From Bacillota bacterium (GTDB taxonomy: Bacteria; Bacillota; Clostridia; Christensenellales; Aristaeellaceae), in NCBI GenBank assembly GCA_023459675.1, contig JAEWTC010000143.1, positions 1-6,391 on the forward strand: 6,391 bases of DNA, in the 5' to 3' direction. Below the pieces are notes generated by a model. The model was not told the DNA's origin. It did not search any database and saw only the letters and a program-made list of their open reading frames with translations. Shown here piece after piece: positions 1 to 6,197 of this stretch; positions within the stretch are counted from its first letter, which is position 1; every line of letters begins with the position of its first letter. Both the position numbers and the translations under genes were made by a program.

Positions 1-234
1 ATACGCCCGCACGGAGCCGACGATGGTTTGACCCTCCCCGACAGCCTTCAGTATGATTCCGCTTCTATACTCCTGCAAAAGCTCTTCCAACGTCTGCGTA
101 AGCGGCGGTATATTCGGATTGCCGCAGAGGGCGGCCTCGCTTTGATACGCGAGATATTGCAACGCCAAAATCGCCTGCAGATCACAAAACGCGGCAGGCT
201 GGATAGAGACGGCGGCAGGATCTTTGCGCGTCAT
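1..234 (-). CDS. GNAT-family N-acetyltransferase, N-terminal part (runs off left edge)
   Basis: I read 78 codons from an ATG at 234-232 to the window edge, without a stop. The start of the protein looks like the N-terminal half of a GNAT acyl-CoA N-acetyltransferase. An SIQPAAFCDLQAI strand-helix start (residues 10-22) is followed by a helix with LAYQSEAAL, then IPPLTQTLEELL (about residues 42-53), then a beta strand, ILKAV, and a turn into IVGSVRAY (about 71-78). That last part is the family's typical central strand before the acetyl-CoA-binding region, which lies outside the window. The ATG sits 4 bases after the stop of the phosphoesterase gene, so the two are probably co-transcribed. The best ribosome binding site, AAAGGA inside the upstream gene, is about 13 bases away, which is long. 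The substrate cannot be told from this fragment. It does not resemble E. coli PhnO, as I remember that sequence, beyond the fold. Confidence 0.8.
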   Translation of the reverse strand, partial: MTRKDPAAVSIQPAAFCDLQAILALQYLAYQSEAALCGNPNIPPLTQTLEELLQEYRSGIILKAVGEGQTIVGSVRAY

Positions 235-238
235 ATGA

Positions 239-1753
239 TTAGGAGAATCCTTTTTCATCTGGCGTTGTTACGGTATAGGGTGCCATAGCCGGAATTTCCA
301 CCGGCGAATGGGTTTGCAGGTAATTGAGCAGCAGCTCGCTGACTTCGGTTTGAATTTCGCGGACGCGCGGGCAGGGCTTATAGCAATCAAAGCCTCCGGC
401 TCCGGTTGCCCGATAATTGTTCATAACCAGCGTCATACTGTCGTCGTCCAAAACCGGCTTGCTTTGCCGCGTAAGCTTCACCACGCGGGCGCCGACGGGC
501 CTTCGCAAATCGAATGCGTATTCGATTCCGCTGAAGTAATCGTAGTTGTAATGGGCTTCCTTGGGCTTGGTGAAAAAGTCGCCGATGCCAAGGGAACCGT
601 TTTCATGCACCAGAAAGTACGATGCGCATTGTTCCAGCGCCAGGCGAAGCGTTTTGCCGGTTACGTTCAGCACCACCAGCGTATTGGCGAAGGGATAGCT
701 GGCAACCACGTCCCGCACCGTTACCTGCGTCTGGAAACCGCTGATTTCGTTTCCCAGCGCCGTGCAGGAAACGTCCGCGCCGGATACGTCCAGCTGCACA
801 CGGTTGATGAAGTCCGCGATCGGGGAACCGTGCAGGGCCATTGCCAGCTTGTTTTCGGGCAGTAGCGGCCTGGACAAACGCCCGATGGGCGTATCCAGCC
901 ACCGGTTCAGATCGTTGAAAAGCGTTTCGTGCCACGGCTTCATCATAGGCGGCTGATCCGCCTCGCATAAGGCGGACGTTATGGTTCCCTGTTCGTCAAC
1001 GGTAACGCGGACGTAACCTTTGGCGTTGGCGGGGGCTTGCGCCACGTGCGTGCCGTGAATCTCCAGGTTTGCCATCGGGATATGCTGATGGCCGGTCAGC
1101 AGGATATCAAACGGCAGCTCCTCGCACAGCCTCCAGCCGATGTTCTCATCCGTATCGCTTAAAAGTTTGCCGGTTTCCAAATCGCGCTCGAAGCCGCCGT
1201 GATAGATACCGATCAGCACGTCCGCCTGATTTCGCAGGGCGGCGACGGCCTCCCGCGCGGCTTGCAGCGTGTCGCCCACCTTAACGCGGGTCAAATTCTC
1301 GGGCTGCTCCCACACGTTGATCCAATTCGTCACCACGCCGATCAGCCCTACGCGCAGGCCGTTTTCCAGCGTGCGCAGCGCATAGGGGAGAATCGGAAGC
1401 CGGCCGGCCAGATCGTGCACGTTCGCGCACAGGCATTTGGCCTGCAGAGCGTTCAGGTAATCGGCGAGGGTATCGTAACCGTAATTGAAATCATGGTTGC
1501 CCAGCGTAACGTAGTCATACCCGAGATCGTTCATCACGCGGGCGCACGGCGCAGGCAACCCCATGGTATGGCAGTAATACGTAAGCGGGGAACCCTGCAG
1601 GGTGTCGCCGCCGTCAATCACCAGCGTGTTGCCGTCCTTTTTGAAACGCATGCGCAAAAGCCCCTGCCGCAGTATGCCGGGGCTGATGAAATCGGTCGGG
1701 TAAACATAGCCGTGCGTATCCGACGTAAAATACAGGGTCAGCCTGTGCGCCAT
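239..1753 (-). CDS. Cytosolic UshA/YunD-like metallophosphoesterase (5'-nucleotidase / cyclic phosphodiesterase family)
   Basis: This 504-residue protein has the two-domain layout of the 5'-nucleotidase/UDP-sugar hydrolase/2',3'-cyclic phosphodiesterase family. The N-terminal calcineurin-like domain shows the metal-site motifs SDTHG (11-15; D12, H14), IDGGD (46-50; D50), GNHD (85-88), YHGG (184-187) and GHQH (221-224). The C-terminal domain carries GNEISGF (334-340), YFSGIEYAF (406-414) and NNYRATGAGGF (445-455), the regions that hold the base or sugar in this family. I see no signal peptide: the metallo-domain begins at residue 5. About ten Cys residues are scattered through the protein, so it should act in the cytoplasm, like B. 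subtilis YunD and unlike exported UshA. The start at 1753 is chosen over one at 1783 because GAGAGG lies 5 bases upstream and the longer form would overlap phnE. Only 1 base separates it from the phnE stop. The family is certain from motifs; the substrate is not known. Confidence 0.93.
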   Translation of the reverse strand: MAHRLTLYFTSDTHGYVYPTDFISPGILRQGLLRMRFKKDGNTLVIDGGDTLQGSPLTYYCHTMGLPAPCARVMNDLGYDYVTLGNHDFNYGYDTLADYLNALQAKCLCANVHDLAGRLPILPYALRTLENGLRVGLIGVVTNWINVWEQPENLTRVKVGDTLQAAREAVAALRNQADVLIGIYHGGFERDLETGKLLSDTDENIGWRLCEELPFDILLTGHQHIPMANLEIHGTHVAQAPANAKGYVRVTVDEQGTITSALCEADQPPMMKPWHETLFNDLNRWLDTPIGRLSRPLLPENKLAMALHGSPIADFINRVQLDVSGADVSCTALGNEISGFQTQVTVRDVVASYPFANTLVVLNVTGKTLRLALEQCASYFLVHENGSLGIGDFFTKPKEAHYNYDYFSGIEYAFDLRRPVGARVVKLTRQSKPVLDDDSMTLVMNNYRATGAGGFDCYKPCPRVREIQTEVSELLLNYLQTHSPVEIPAMAPYTVTTPDEKGFS

Positions 1754-1754
1754 A

Positions 1755-2573
1755 TCAGCCTCTCGCAAGCCTGCTGCGGACACGGGTGGAGAACAGATCG
1801 ATCAGCAGCATTAAAACGATCAGTCCGAACAGAAACGCGCCGACCATGCTCCAGCGGCGGCTGTTGATGCATTGAATTAGCGCCGCGCCGATGCCGCCCG
1901 CGCCGACGATGCCAAGCGTGGTCGCGTCCTTGATGTTGATGTCGAAGCGGTAGATAATGGTGGAGATGAAGTTGGCATACAGCTGCGGCAGAATGCCATA
2001 GCGGATTTTCTGGAAGGTGGTGCACCCGGCGGCGTCCAGGCTCTCCAAAATTTTCGTGTCCAGGTCCTGGATGGCGTTGATGTACATTTTGCTGATCATG
2101 CCGATGGAGCATATGCTTTGCGTTACCACGCCGCAAAACGGGCCAGGCCCGGTGACGCGGATCCACACCAGCGCCCACACGAGGCTGGGTATGGTGCGGA
2201 TCAGCAAAATAATAGCGCGGATGATGAACGCAACCCACTTGGGCACGATGTTTTCACTGGCCAGAAAGCTGAAGGGAACCGCAAGCAGGCCGCCAATCAG
2301 CGTGCCGAGCACGGCAATGGCAATTGTTTGCAGCAGCAGATAGGGAACCCCGTCCACGGTAAAGTTCCACAGAAGGCTGGTGTCCGGATGCACGATGCCG
2401 TACACGATCCCATAGGCAACCTCCGTGCCTTTGGCGGCCAGCCCTTTATAATTGAGAGCGCTCGAAGACCAGCTCAGCAGGATCATCATCAGCAGCACGG
2501 AGAGCGTATAGATCCACCATCTCCGGGGCTTGTTCTCATACATCGTTTCGATGGGGTTCAAACGGTATTCCAT
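1755..2573 (-). CDS. phnE: Phosphonate-type ABC transporter permease (second PhnE)
   Basis: This 272-residue integral membrane protein belongs to the binding-protein-dependent permease family of phosphonate/phosphite importers. Hydrophobic segments lie near residues 21-36, 79-103, 113-138, 145-165 and 244-260. The cytoplasmic coupling (EAA) loop that docks onto PhnC is seen as ESLDAAGCTTFQKI through GILPQ (177-197). The DINIKDATTLGIVGAGGIG segment (211-229) is a hallmark of PhnE proteins. It has the same overall plan as the neighbouring permease but only moderate identity, so the two presumably form a heterodimeric channel. The start at 2573 has a very strong AGGAGG site at 2579-2584, which overlaps the TAG stop of the preceding permease gene. 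Its TGA stop lies 1 base before the ATG of the phosphoesterase gene. Confidence 0.94.
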   Translation of the reverse strand: MEYRLNPIETMYENKPRRWWIYTLSVLLMMILLSWSSSALNYKGLAAKGTEVAYGIVYGIVHPDTSLLWNFTVDGVPYLLLQTIAIAVLGTLIGGLLAVPFSFLASENIVPKWVAFIIRAIILLIRTIPSLVWALVWIRVTGPGPFCGVVTQSICSIGMISKMYINAIQDLDTKILESLDAAGCTTFQKIRYGILPQLYANFISTIIYRFDINIKDATTLGIVGAGGIGAALIQCINSRRWSMVGAFLFGLIVLMLLIDLFSTRVRSRLARG

Positions 2574-2578
2574 GTTTG

Positions 2579-2584
2579 CCTCCT
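2579..2584 (-). promoter_or_regulatory. Ribosome binding site of second phnE, overlapping the upstream stop codon
   Basis: AGGAGG reads on the minus strand as TAGGAGG, sharing bases with the TAG stop (2583-2585) of the upstream phnE. It lies 5 bases before the ATG at 2573. It fixes the start and implies that a ribosome ending on the first permease can reload on the second. Confidence 0.8.
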
Positions 2585-3431
2585 AGCTGAGTTTGCGGCG
2601 CAGATATTGACTGGTGTTCTCAATAATCAGCACCACGACGAACAGGGTGATGAGTACGATGCCAAGCCCTTCGTAATCACGGAAGCCTACACGGTCGTTG
2701 ATTAAAATACCCAGGCCGCCCGCGCCGACGTAACCCAGAATGGACGCGGCGCGAATGTTGATCTCAAACGAGTACAGGCAGTGGGAAAGATAGGTGGGCA
2801 GCACCTGCGGAAACACCGCGCTCCAAAATGCCTGAAATTTGGTTGCGCCAAGCGCCTCCATGGCCTCGAAAGCGCCCATATCGATGGTTTCTATGCTTTC
2901 ATACAGCATTTTGGAAACGATACCGAACGTAAAAACCGTAATCGCCACGGTACCTGCGAACGTGCCAAGGCCAAACATCAAGGCGCAAATGGACGCGATC
3001 ACCAGCGTGGGAAGCGTGCGCTCGATGTTGAGCAGGATGCGCAGCAAAGCCACGACGAAGCCGTTCTTCACAATGTTTGCGGACGCCATCACCGCAAACG
3101 GGAGCGAAAGCGCGGAGCCGATCACCGAACCGAGCACGGACATCTTGATGGTATCCAGCAGGGGATCCAGAACCTTGGGGAAATAGCTCCACTTCGGGTT
3201 GAAGATACGGGATAGAATGACGGTCAGCTGATGGCCGCGCCGGATTAAAATGCCGATGTCAAATTCCGTAAGCCATACGGAGGCGCTCACCACAACCACC
3301 AAAACGAAGGTAATCAGCCAGAAGCGCGAGCGCGGTTTGAGCACGGTATGGCCGTCCACCGTCATGGTGCGCGGCGGAAACAGCCGGTCAAACAGCGGCG
3401 TTTTCGGTTGGGAGGTCTGTTTCCTGCGCAT
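2583..3431 (-). CDS. phnE: Phosphonate-type ABC transporter permease (first PhnE)
   Basis: This 282-residue membrane permease of the phosphonate/phosphite import family starts with about 36 polar residues, many basic (MRRKQTS). Hydrophobic segments follow near residues 37-54, 95-117, 124-150, 157-178 and 256-272. The EAA coupling loop reads EAMEALGATKFQAF to VFPQ (189-209), and the PhnE hallmark EINIRAASILGYVGAGGLG covers 223-241. The ATG overlaps the phnC stop by one base (TGATG), and an AAGGAGG site inside the last phnC codons (3442-3448) lies 10 bases upstream. Translation is therefore likely coupled to that of phnC. With the second permease it should build the membrane channel. The longer N-terminal extension is the main difference from its partner. 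Confidence 0.94.
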   Translation of the reverse strand: MRRKQTSQPKTPLFDRLFPPRTMTVDGHTVLKPRSRFWLITFVLVVVVSASVWLTEFDIGILIRRGHQLTVILSRIFNPKWSYFPKVLDPLLDTIKMSVLGSVIGSALSLPFAVMASANIVKNGFVVALLRILLNIERTLPTLVIASICALMFGLGTFAGTVAITVFTFGIVSKMLYESIETIDMGAFEAMEALGATKFQAFWSAVFPQVLPTYLSHCLYSFEINIRAASILGYVGAGGLGILINDRVGFRDYEGLGIVLITLFVVVLIIENTSQYLRRKLS

Positions 3432-4258
3432 CAGGGCAGCGCCTCCTTCTTGACGGCTGCCGTGGGCCGCGCGGCTTCCGGTACGATTTTCTCCAAAGGC
3501 TCGTCGCTCACCTTGGGAATCGGCGCGCCGTTATAGATCACGTCAAGCACCGCGTCGGTCACGTCGGCCACAGGGCCGTCGTACACGATGCTTCCTTCCC
3601 GGATACCCACCACGCGGTCCGCAAACTCCAGCGCCAGATCCACATGGTGGATGTTGATCAGGATGGTGATGTTCATGTCCTTGTTGATGCGTTTGAAGTC
3701 GCTCATCACAAGGTTGGCCGTTACGGGGTCCAGCGCCGCAACGGGCTCGTCCGCCAAAATGATGGTGGGATTTTGGTTCAGCGTCCGCGCCAGCGCCACG
3801 CGCTGCTGCTGGCCGCCGGAAAGCTGGTCGCAGCGCGTATAGGCTTTCTCCAGAATGCCCACCTTATCCAGGGCTGCAAGCGCCGCCAATTCCTGTTTCT
3901 TGGTAAAAATACCAAGCAAAACGCGGAAGAAGTTCATATCCGGCACCATGGAAGTGAGCACGTTCTTAATCACGGTGGAACGGGTCACCAGGTTGAAGGA
4001 TTGAAAAATCATGCCGATATGACGGCGGAACCGCCGCAGCGCTTTTCCACGCAGAGTCATCACATCCACGCCGTCCACCAGCACCTGGCCCTCCGTTACG
4101 TCGATCATGCGGTTGATGGTGCGGATCAGCGTCGATTTCCCGGCGCCCGAAAGCCCGATGATCGCCACAAATTCACCCTGCTCAATGCGCAGGTCCACGT
4201 TTTTGAGGCCCTTTACGCCATTTGGATATGTTTTCCCCGTATGGATAAATTCGATCAT
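3431..4258 (-). CDS. phnC: Phosphonate-type ABC transporter ATP-binding protein PhnC
   Basis: This ATPase subunit energises uptake through the two PhnE permeases. All ABC motifs are intact: Walker A GLSGAGKST (35-43), Q-loop Q86 in MIFQSFNLV, signature LSGGQQQR (146-153), Walker B IILADEP (166-172), D-loop ALDP (175-178) and H-loop His204 in NIHHVDLAL. The YPNGVKGL segment near residue 11 is typical of PhnC. I place the start at 4258, giving MIEFIHTG and 275 residues, rather than at an ATG two codons earlier (4264). The GATGAGG site is 7 bases from the former but only 1 base from the latter. About 30 residues after IYNG (241-244) form a Pro/Ala/Lys-rich tail beyond the usual family core. It may reflect the need to carry the phnE ribosome binding site. 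A terminator and a candidate promoter separate it from phnD. Confidence 0.95.
   Translation of the reverse strand: MIEFIHTGKTYPNGVKGLKNVDLRIEQGEFVAIIGLSGAGKSTLIRTINRMIDVTEGQVLVDGVDVMTLRGKALRRFRRHIGMIFQSFNLVTRSTVIKNVLTSMVPDMNFFRVLLGIFTKKQELAALAALDKVGILEKAYTRCDQLSGGQQQRVALARTLNQNPTIILADEPVAALDPVTANLVMSDFKRINKDMNITILINIHHVDLALEFADRVVGIREGSIVYDGPVADVTDAVLDVIYNGAPIPKVSDEPLEKIVPEAARPTAAVKKEALP
3442..3448 (-). promoter_or_regulatory. Ribosome binding site of first phnE, inside phnC
   Basis: AAGGAGG on the minus strand lies within the last codons of phnC, 10 bases before the phnE ATG at 3431. It supports the overlapping TGATG start, because no other ATG nearby has a comparable site. Confidence 0.75.
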
Positions 4259-4294
4259 AGACATGCCTCATCGGTTATATATTTCTTTACTTCA

Positions 4295-4323
4295 ACTATA
4301 CCATCACGGCGGCGGATACACAA
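4295..4323 (-). promoter_or_regulatory. Candidate internal promoter for phnC-phnE-phnE-phosphoesterase
   Basis: On the minus strand TTGTGT (4318-4323, -35) is followed after exactly 17 bases by TATAGT (4295-4300, -10, five of six matches to TATAAT). It lies just downstream of the terminator after phnD and about 37 bases before the phnC start. The -35 matches only three of six positions, so this is a plausible but unproven sigma-A promoter. It would let the membrane part be made when phnD transcripts stop. Confidence 0.45.
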
Positions 4324-4337
4324 CCGCGGAATTTAGC

Positions 4338-4375
4338 AAAAAGACGGGGCGATACGGAAGATACCGTATCGCCCC
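4338..4375 (-). terminator. Intrinsic terminator between phnD and phnC
   Basis: A perfect 12-base-pair stem, GGGGCGATACGG (4346-4357) with CCGTATCGCCCC (4364-4375), encloses a 6-base loop. On the minus strand it is followed by GTCTTTTT (five U at 4342-4338). It begins 18 bases after the phnD stop. The short interruption before the U-run may allow partial read-through, giving more binding protein than membrane components. Confidence 0.85.
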
Positions 4376-4393
4376 GGGCGCGGAAGCGAAGGA

Positions 4394-5437
4394 TTACTGT
4401 ACTGCGGTCAAAGCCTTGCGGGCAGCGTCATAATCCGAATCCTGAGCGATCGCATAGCCGGAGTGGCTGTACACGGAGAAGATCGCTTTGCCTTCTTCGG
4501 TGCCGATGATGTTGATCAGCGCGGTTTGGATCGCGGCGATGAATTCGGGGTTATACACGGCGGGGTTCGCCTCGGTGATGGAAACGGTATCGTTGTAGAT
4601 ACCGGCGGTCACGCCGATGACGTTGAGTTCGTTCCAGATGCTTTCGGTGCGGCCCATGCCGGCTTTGCCGGTGGCGTCCTGCGCGGTGGTGGCAAGTTTC
4701 CAGGCTTCTTCATAATCGCGGCGGCCGTCCGCATAGCACACGATGATGTCAACCGCTTCCGCGGCGGCCTGGGCAAACGCTTCGCCGTAGCCGGAGAGGG
4801 TTACGACGTTGGCAAGATCGGTGATCTTTTTGCCGTCGTAGTTTTCCATCAGCCAAAGCGTGGGGTAGATGTAACCGGCGGAAGAGGAGGTCTTGAGCAC
4901 TGCCCAGCTGGCCTTGTTCAGGTCATCCCAGGTCAGGGCTTCGCCTGCGTTTACCTTGGCGGCCAGTTCCTTGCCGTAGGCAGAGGGCGTGGCGTAGATC
5001 AGCGAGCGGTAGAACTTCACCTGTTCTTCGGTGGGCGTGGTTTTGTTCGCGTCGCCGTTCCAGGTGGTGGGATCGGTTGAGTCGTTGCTCAGGCCCGCGC
5101 GGGTGGCGGTCAGGATGACTTCCACTTCGTCGGAGAACAGCGCGTAGGTGCCGCCGGGCAGCCAGCCGATATCGATGGAACCGGCAGCCATGGCTTCGCC
5201 GGTCGCTTCGTAGGAGGTGCCTACGGTGATGTCGACTTCGCCAATGTCATAACCCTGCACAAGCATTTCGGCTTTCAGCAGGGCGGGCAGGTTTGCCGTG
5301 CCGGTGATGATTACGTCGGCATCCTTGGAGGGCACGAATTCGAGAGTGAGCTTGTCCATGGAGATGGCGTCCGCCATCGCGGCAGTCGTGCTGGCGATCA
5401 GCAGAATGGCCACGAGCAGGGAAAGGAACTTTTTCAT
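4394..5437 (-). CDS. phnD: Phosphonate/phosphite-type ABC transporter substrate-binding protein PhnD
   Basis: This 347-residue exported binding protein captures the ligand and delivers it to the PhnE channel. A signal peptide (MKKF, a hydrophobic core to about residue 16, then STTAAMA) ends with a probable signal peptidase I site, AMA|DA, near residue 22. There is no Cys, so the lipobox usual for Gram-positive binding proteins is missing. PhnD-family features are TLEFVPSKDAD (31-41) near the mature start, SYEATGEAMAAGSIDIGWLPG (75-95), the ligand-binding loop KTSSSAGYIYP (182-192; the family has a Ser/Thr-Ser-Gly run here), VCYADGRRDY (233-242) and YSHSGYAIAQDSDYD (323-337). A region of about 45 polar residues (115-165) precedes the ligand loop. 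The start at 5437 is set by AAAGGAGG 7 bases upstream and by the signal peptide; an upstream ATG at 5479 has no such support. Ligand class cannot be told by eye: phosphonate, phosphite or a phosphate ester are all possible. Confidence 0.93.
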   Translation of the reverse strand: MKKFLSLLVAILLIASTTAAMADAISMDKLTLEFVPSKDADVIITGTANLPALLKAEMLVQGYDIGEVDITVGTSYEATGEAMAAGSIDIGWLPGGTYALFSDEVEVILTATRAGLSNDSTDPTTWNGDANKTTPTEEQVKFYRSLIYATPSAYGKELAAKVNAGEALTWDDLNKASWAVLKTSSSAGYIYPTLWLMENYDGKKITDLANVVTLSGYGEAFAQAAAEAVDIIVCYADGRRDYEEAWKLATTAQDATGKAGMGRTESIWNELNVIGVTAGIYNDTVSITEANPAVYNPEFIAAIQTALINIIGTEEGKAIFSVYSHSGYAIAQDSDYDAARKALTAVQ

Positions 5438-5444
5438 AGATTTG

Positions 5445-5452
5445 CCTCCTTT
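5445..5452 (-). promoter_or_regulatory. Ribosome binding site of phnD
   Basis: AAAGGAGG on the minus strand lies 7 bases before the ATG at 5437. This near-perfect site decides the start in favour of the signal-peptide form over the longer open frame from 5479. Confidence 0.85.
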
Positions 5453-5474
5453 TTGATGTAGAAGAACACTATCT

Positions 5475-5540
5475 ATCATACCCTAGCTTTATGAATTATT
5501 TGTTATCAGAAACGTTAAAATTGTATTGTTTAACTGTAAA
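5475..5540 (-). promoter_or_regulatory. Probable phnD promoter region (AT-rich), with weak Pho-box-like repeats
   Basis: This AT-rich stretch contrasts with its GC-rich surroundings. On the minus strand TATGAT (5475-5480) is a good -10 candidate 37 bases before the phnD start, but the hexamer 17 bases upstream (ACAAAT) is a poor -35. That is typical of activator-dependent promoters. TTTACA (5535-5540) and TTAACG (5513-5518) lie 22 bases apart, two helical turns, and resemble the TTAACA units of Gram-positive PhoP boxes. The unit expected between them (ACAATA) is poor, so PhoP control is only a suggestion. Confidence 0.4.
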
Positions 5541-5552
5541 ATCCGTTCGGAT
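5541..5552. promoter_or_regulatory. 12-base palindrome upstream of phnD, possible operator
   Basis: ATCCG-TT-CGGAT is a perfect inverted repeat with a 2-base centre. It lies about 60 bases upstream of the candidate -10 of phnD, next to the AT-rich block. The position suits an activator or repressor site; the protein is unknown. Confidence 0.35.
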
Positions 5553-5740
5553 ATCATCCACAAGATAAACGGGGGAATTGTGGTGGAATATACTATATAT
5601 CGTTGCCGGAACCATCCGGCACGGTTTGGAAGTCCGCGCGCGGCGAAACGCGGCGCCGCGTATGCAGGAAGAGTATAAACCGGGCGAACCTTGCCGGGCA
5701 GGCAAGGGACGGGCAGGCGCGGCGGCGTCATTTTCTAGGC
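5553..5740. other. Non-coding stretch between the terminator and the phnD promoter, with two short hairpins
   Basis: I see no credible gene here. Open frames that cross it lack ribosome binding sites and resemble no family I know. It holds two short perfect hairpins. TGCCGGA/TCCGGCA (5604-5610 and 5615-5621) has a 4-base loop, and CCTTGCC/GGCAAGG (5689-5695 and 5701-5707) has a 5-base loop. Neither is followed by a U-run on either strand. The part from 5622 to 5730 is strongly GC-rich, while 5587-5600 is an AT-rich block (TATACTATATAT). No riboswitch consensus was recognised. Confidence 0.5.
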
Positions 5741-5744
5741 AATC

Positions 5745-5776
5745 AAAAACCCCCCGGAACCGATCGGTCCCGGGGG
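5745..5776 (-). terminator. Intrinsic terminator of the cytochrome unit
   Basis: CCCCCGGAACC (5751-5761) pairs with GGTCCCGGGGG (5766-5776) as an 11-base-pair stem with one A-C mismatch around a GATC loop. On the minus strand the stem is followed by a U-run at 5749-5745. It starts 17 bases after the stop of the membrane cytochrome gene and separates that unit from phnD, which points the same way. Confidence 0.88.
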
Positions 5777-5793
5777 CTTCCGTTTGTTTACGC

Positions 5794-6192
5794 TCAGCCA
5801 AACCAATAGTAGATGGCGCTGGGGTAGAGCAAATGCAAAAGCAGAACGGCGACGACGACCAGCACCATCCGCTTATGCCACTTGAACACGCCCTTTTTCT
5901 TCGTCAGGAAAAACGTCAGTCCCAAGACGGCGGTTACCAGTATGGAAAGCCAAAGGAACGTGCCCGTGTGCAGCCTGAACGCGCCCAGGGCCAGATAGGC
6001 GTGCAGCAGCGCGTTCAAAAGGATGATCCCACCCAAAGGCTTGTGCACCGCGCGCAGCACCTTGATGGTTTTGGCATAGGCGCCGCCCTTCAGGCGAAGC
6101 GTATGACTGTTGAGAAAGCGCAGCCAATAAGGCGCCGTCATCACCGCAAGCGAAACAACGTTGAACCATCCCAACAGAGCATACCAACGCAT
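5794..6192 (-). CDS. Four-helix membrane protein, putative two-heme cytochrome b (b561/ferric-reductase-like)
   Basis: This 132-residue protein has four hydrophobic helices at about residues 3-22, 50-70, 77-96 and 107-126. Helix 2 carries His50 (AVHKPLGG) and His64 (LLHAYLALG). Helix 4 carries His106 (KWHKRM) and His120 (LLHLLYPS). Both pairs are 14 apart, and helices 2 and 4 run in the same direction, so His50/His106 and His64/His120 could hold two stacked b-hemes across the membrane. This is the plan of cytochrome b561 and ferric-reductase-like domains. Family membership is inferred from the pattern; I do not recognise a named gene. The start at 6192 has AAGGAGG 5 bases upstream, overlapping the stop of the cytochrome b5-like gene; a longer frame from 6237 has no such support. 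Cotranscription with that gene points to transmembrane electron transfer. Confidence 0.8.
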   Translation of the reverse strand: MRWYALLGWFNVVSLAVMTAPYWLRFLNSHTLRLKGGAYAKTIKVLRAVHKPLGGIILLNALLHAYLALGAFRLHTGTFLWLSILVTAVLGLTFFLTKKKGVFKWHKRMVLVVVAVLLLHLLYPSAIYYWFG

Positions 6193-6197
6193 AACGT

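Noticed and set aside
248..255. AAAAAGGA near the acetyltransferase start as a firm ribosome binding site
   Set aside because: The spacing of about 13 bases is longer than usual, and the bases code for the end of the phosphoesterase, so I mention it only as the best available candidate.
1751..1783. Upstream start for the phosphoesterase, which might encode a signal
   Set aside because: The extra residues are polar, not signal-like, would overlap phnE, and the ATG at 1753 has its own GAGAGG site.
2583..3431. The two permease genes as a recent duplication or a split single gene
   Set aside because: Both are full length with complete coupling loops and differ at many positions; paired PhnE permeases are a normal arrangement in this transporter family.
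4346..4375. The long perfect inverted repeat as a mobile element end or CRISPR-like repeat
   Set aside because: It occurs once, has a short loop and a U-run on the transcribed strand, and sits just after a stop codon, which is what an intrinsic terminator looks like.
4463..5080. Long plus-strand open frame opposite phnD (205 codons), and similar ones at 1199-1867, 3644-4336 and 5578-6273
   Set aside because: They are antisense to genes with clear family motifs, have no ribosome binding site, and their translations are low-complexity or rich in Arg/His/Gln with no family resemblance.
5489..5801. Two overlapping minus-strand open frames in the gap before phnD
   Set aside because: They lack ribosome binding sites, cross the terminator or the phnD promoter region, and show no recognisable motif.
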